DNA from: Verrucomicrobiales bacterium
GTDB taxonomy: Bacteria > Verrucomicrobiota > Verrucomicrobiia > Limisphaerales > J093
Reading direction: 5' to 3'
NCBI GenBank assembly: GCA_024233215.1
Contig: JACKPW010000013.1
Location: forward strand, 62,001-126,000
Length of the DNA: 64,000 nucleotides
Shown here: in pieces, positions 63,197 to 64,000 of the stretch
How the letters are laid out: each line of letters begins with the position of its first letter
How positions within the stretch are numbered: the first letter of the stretch is position 1
Translations under genes and position numbers: made by a program
The notes under the pieces: generated by a model
The model's database searches: none
What the model was told of the DNA's origin: nothing
The model's input: the letters and a program-made list of their open reading frames with translations, nothing else

Positions 63197-63212
63197 TTCG
63201 GACGTCCGAACA
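63197..63212. promoter_or_regulatory. Perfect 16-bp palindrome, right copy
   Basis: GTTCGGACGTCCGAAC is a perfect 16-bp palindrome identical to the inner part of the copy at 61445-61462. It lies 137 bp upstream of the hydrolase start codon, in its likely promoter region, and about 140 bp after the ardC stop. Identity of both copies suggests that one DNA-binding protein recognises both ends. Confidence 0.7.
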
Positions 63213-63294
63213 CTGGCGGTGAAGGATGGGGCAACGGGGGGCCAGACAGGGCTGTCGCAGGGGACGGGAACGCAGCCACGCCGGAGCCGGAGCT

Positions 63295-63324
63295 CGTAAC
63301 AAATAGTGCCTCGTTTTTGTTACG
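63295..63324. terminator. Inverted repeat after ardC
   Basis: CGTAACAAA (63295-63303) is the exact reverse complement of TTTGTTACG (63316-63324), with a 12-nt spacer. It begins 30 bp after the ardC stop on the minus strand, so it may be the ardC terminator. It lacks a following T-run, so an operator is an alternative. Confidence 0.45.
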
Positions 63325-63353
63325 TGCGGCTGCGGGGATCCCAACACCAGACG

Positions 63354-64000
63354 TCAACCAACCCGCACCTTGAGCCGTGCGGCAGGCCTCTCCGGGGAGA
63401 CCGACGGCCTGCTCCCCAGTGCCACCACGGACGCGACCGGACGTTCCTCGACGGCGATGTCCTCGCGCTGGACCTGTTTGCCCCGCACATAATCCACCGC
63501 CCGCTGAGCTGCCGACGCCGCCCGCACCAGCAGGTGTTGATCCTCTCGGAACGCCCGCGACCAGCTTTCAATGTAGCTGGCTTGCAGCTCTTGCCTCGAC
63601 TTGTTCTCCAGCCCCGCGAACCCGCACAGAAATGCCGCCCCGAATTCAGCCACCAACTCCTCGAACGAATACTTCTCCGGTTGGTCAAGCTGCGCGTCTT
63701 GGAACCGGTTCAACCGATGCGAGGCCCCTGTCGAGTGGGTCAGCTCATGGTAAAGCGTGGCGTAGTACTCATCCGCGCTCTTGAACTGGCTCAGGTGGGG
63801 CAACTGAATCTGGTCAAGTGCCGGAGAATAGGCCGGGTCGGCATTGAGCGCATGCATGATGCGGGGCTTGTCTGGCATGACCTGGAGAACCCCCTCCGCC
63901 AACGCAAGCCGCCGCTCCCGGTTGGCCGCCACGTCGTCCTCGGGCCGTTGCACCCCCTCCAGTTGGTCGAGATTGAACACCGCACTCGTGAAGGGCACAC
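63354..64000 (-). CDS. ardC: ArdC-like antirestriction/zinc metallopeptidase protein (5' end cut)
   Basis: Only the C-terminal 215 residues are in the window; the frame is open at the right edge, so the GTG at 63998 should not be taken as the start. The catalytic motif HELTH (Y-H-E-L-T-H-S-T-G-A-S-H) and the later glutamate in FEELVAEFG are the signature of the zincin-like C-terminal domain of ArdC proteins. ArdC proteins pair this domain with an N-terminal ssDNA-binding domain and protect incoming plasmid DNA against restriction. Its place beside the mobilisation operon fits such a role at entry into a new host. Confidence 0.9.
   Translation of the reverse strand, partial: VPFTSAVFNLDQLEGVQRPEDDVAANRERRLALAEGVLQVMPDKPRIMHALNADPAYSPALDQIQLPHLSQFKSADEYYATLYHELTHSTGASHRLNRFQDAQLDQPEKYSFEELVAEFGAAFLCGFAGLENKSRQELQASYIESWSRAFREDQHLLVRAASAAQRAVDYVRGKQVQREDIAVEERPVASVVALGSRPSVSPERPAARLKVRVG

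Noticed and set aside
1..64000. CRISPR arrays, rRNA, tRNA, integrase or replication genes
   Set aside because: I looked for spaced repeats, cloverleaf-like sequences and tyrosine/serine recombinase or Rep motifs and saw none; short tRNA genes could still be missed by eye.

Overview
The window is high-GC bacterial DNA that looks like Verrucomicrobiota (Limisphaerales/Pedosphaera-like) or a close PVC relative. The evidence is huge secreted proteins with stacked Ig-like and cohesin-like domains, a shared C-terminal tail of the type 'S-x-D-L-x-x-W ... F-Y-R', a WD40 Ser/Thr kinase beside an ECF-type sigma factor, and tra genes whose best recognisable relatives are verrucomicrobial. This placement is inferred from protein style only. 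No rRNA or tRNA was seen.

Region 1 (1-11.4 kb, all minus strand) holds regulation and transport. It contains a partial secreted protein at the left edge, a GntR/ABC-ATPase/ABC-permease operon whose permease carries an RCC1-like extracellular propeller and whose promoter region has an ACTGTCCT/AGGACAGT operator, and a cassette of ECF-type sigma factor, Ser/Thr kinase with WD40 repeats, and membrane-anchored propeller/ankyrin protein.

Region 2 (11.7-39.4 kb, mostly plus strand) is a cell-surface block. It has a DUF1573-like/degenerate rhodanese protein, a 1880-residue protein with an almost exact 600-bp internal tandem duplication plus dockerin-like and cohesin-like domains, and a 4179-residue Rhs/YD-repeat protein ending in a variable domain with an HExxHxxH motif. 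A VapBC-like pair lies on the opposite strand, followed by three further secreted proteins. Base composition changes abruptly inside the Rhs gene near 29.39 kb.

Region 3 (39.4-64 kb) is a conjugative module. A minus-strand operon from 51.1 kb down to 39.4 kb encodes VirB2, VirB3-VirB4 fusion, a glycine-zipper lipoprotein, VirB5, VirB6, VirB8, VirB9-like, VirB10, a lipoprotein, small conserved proteins, a Dam-type N6-adenine methyltransferase and a radical SAM protein. A plus-strand operon from 55.9 to 61.4 kb encodes a ClpB-D2-like AAA+ ATPase, VirD4 coupling protein, MobF relaxase-helicase and a small conserved protein. Between the two operons sits a divergent cargo pair: a sigma-like factor and a NACHT-HEAT NTPase with an N-terminal XRE-like segment, preceded by three 10-bp-spaced GCAAAA repeats. 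At the right end are a membrane-bound alpha/beta hydrolase bracketed by two identical 16-bp palindromes and the 3' part of an ArdC-like antirestriction gene. No integrase, replication gene or att site is visible, so ICE versus plasmid cannot be decided.

The most promising candidates for something undescribed are the HTH-NACHT-HEAT/sigma pair with its iteron array inside the conjugative module, the AAA+ unfoldase translationally coupled to VirD4 and the relaxase, and the hydrolase between paired palindromes.
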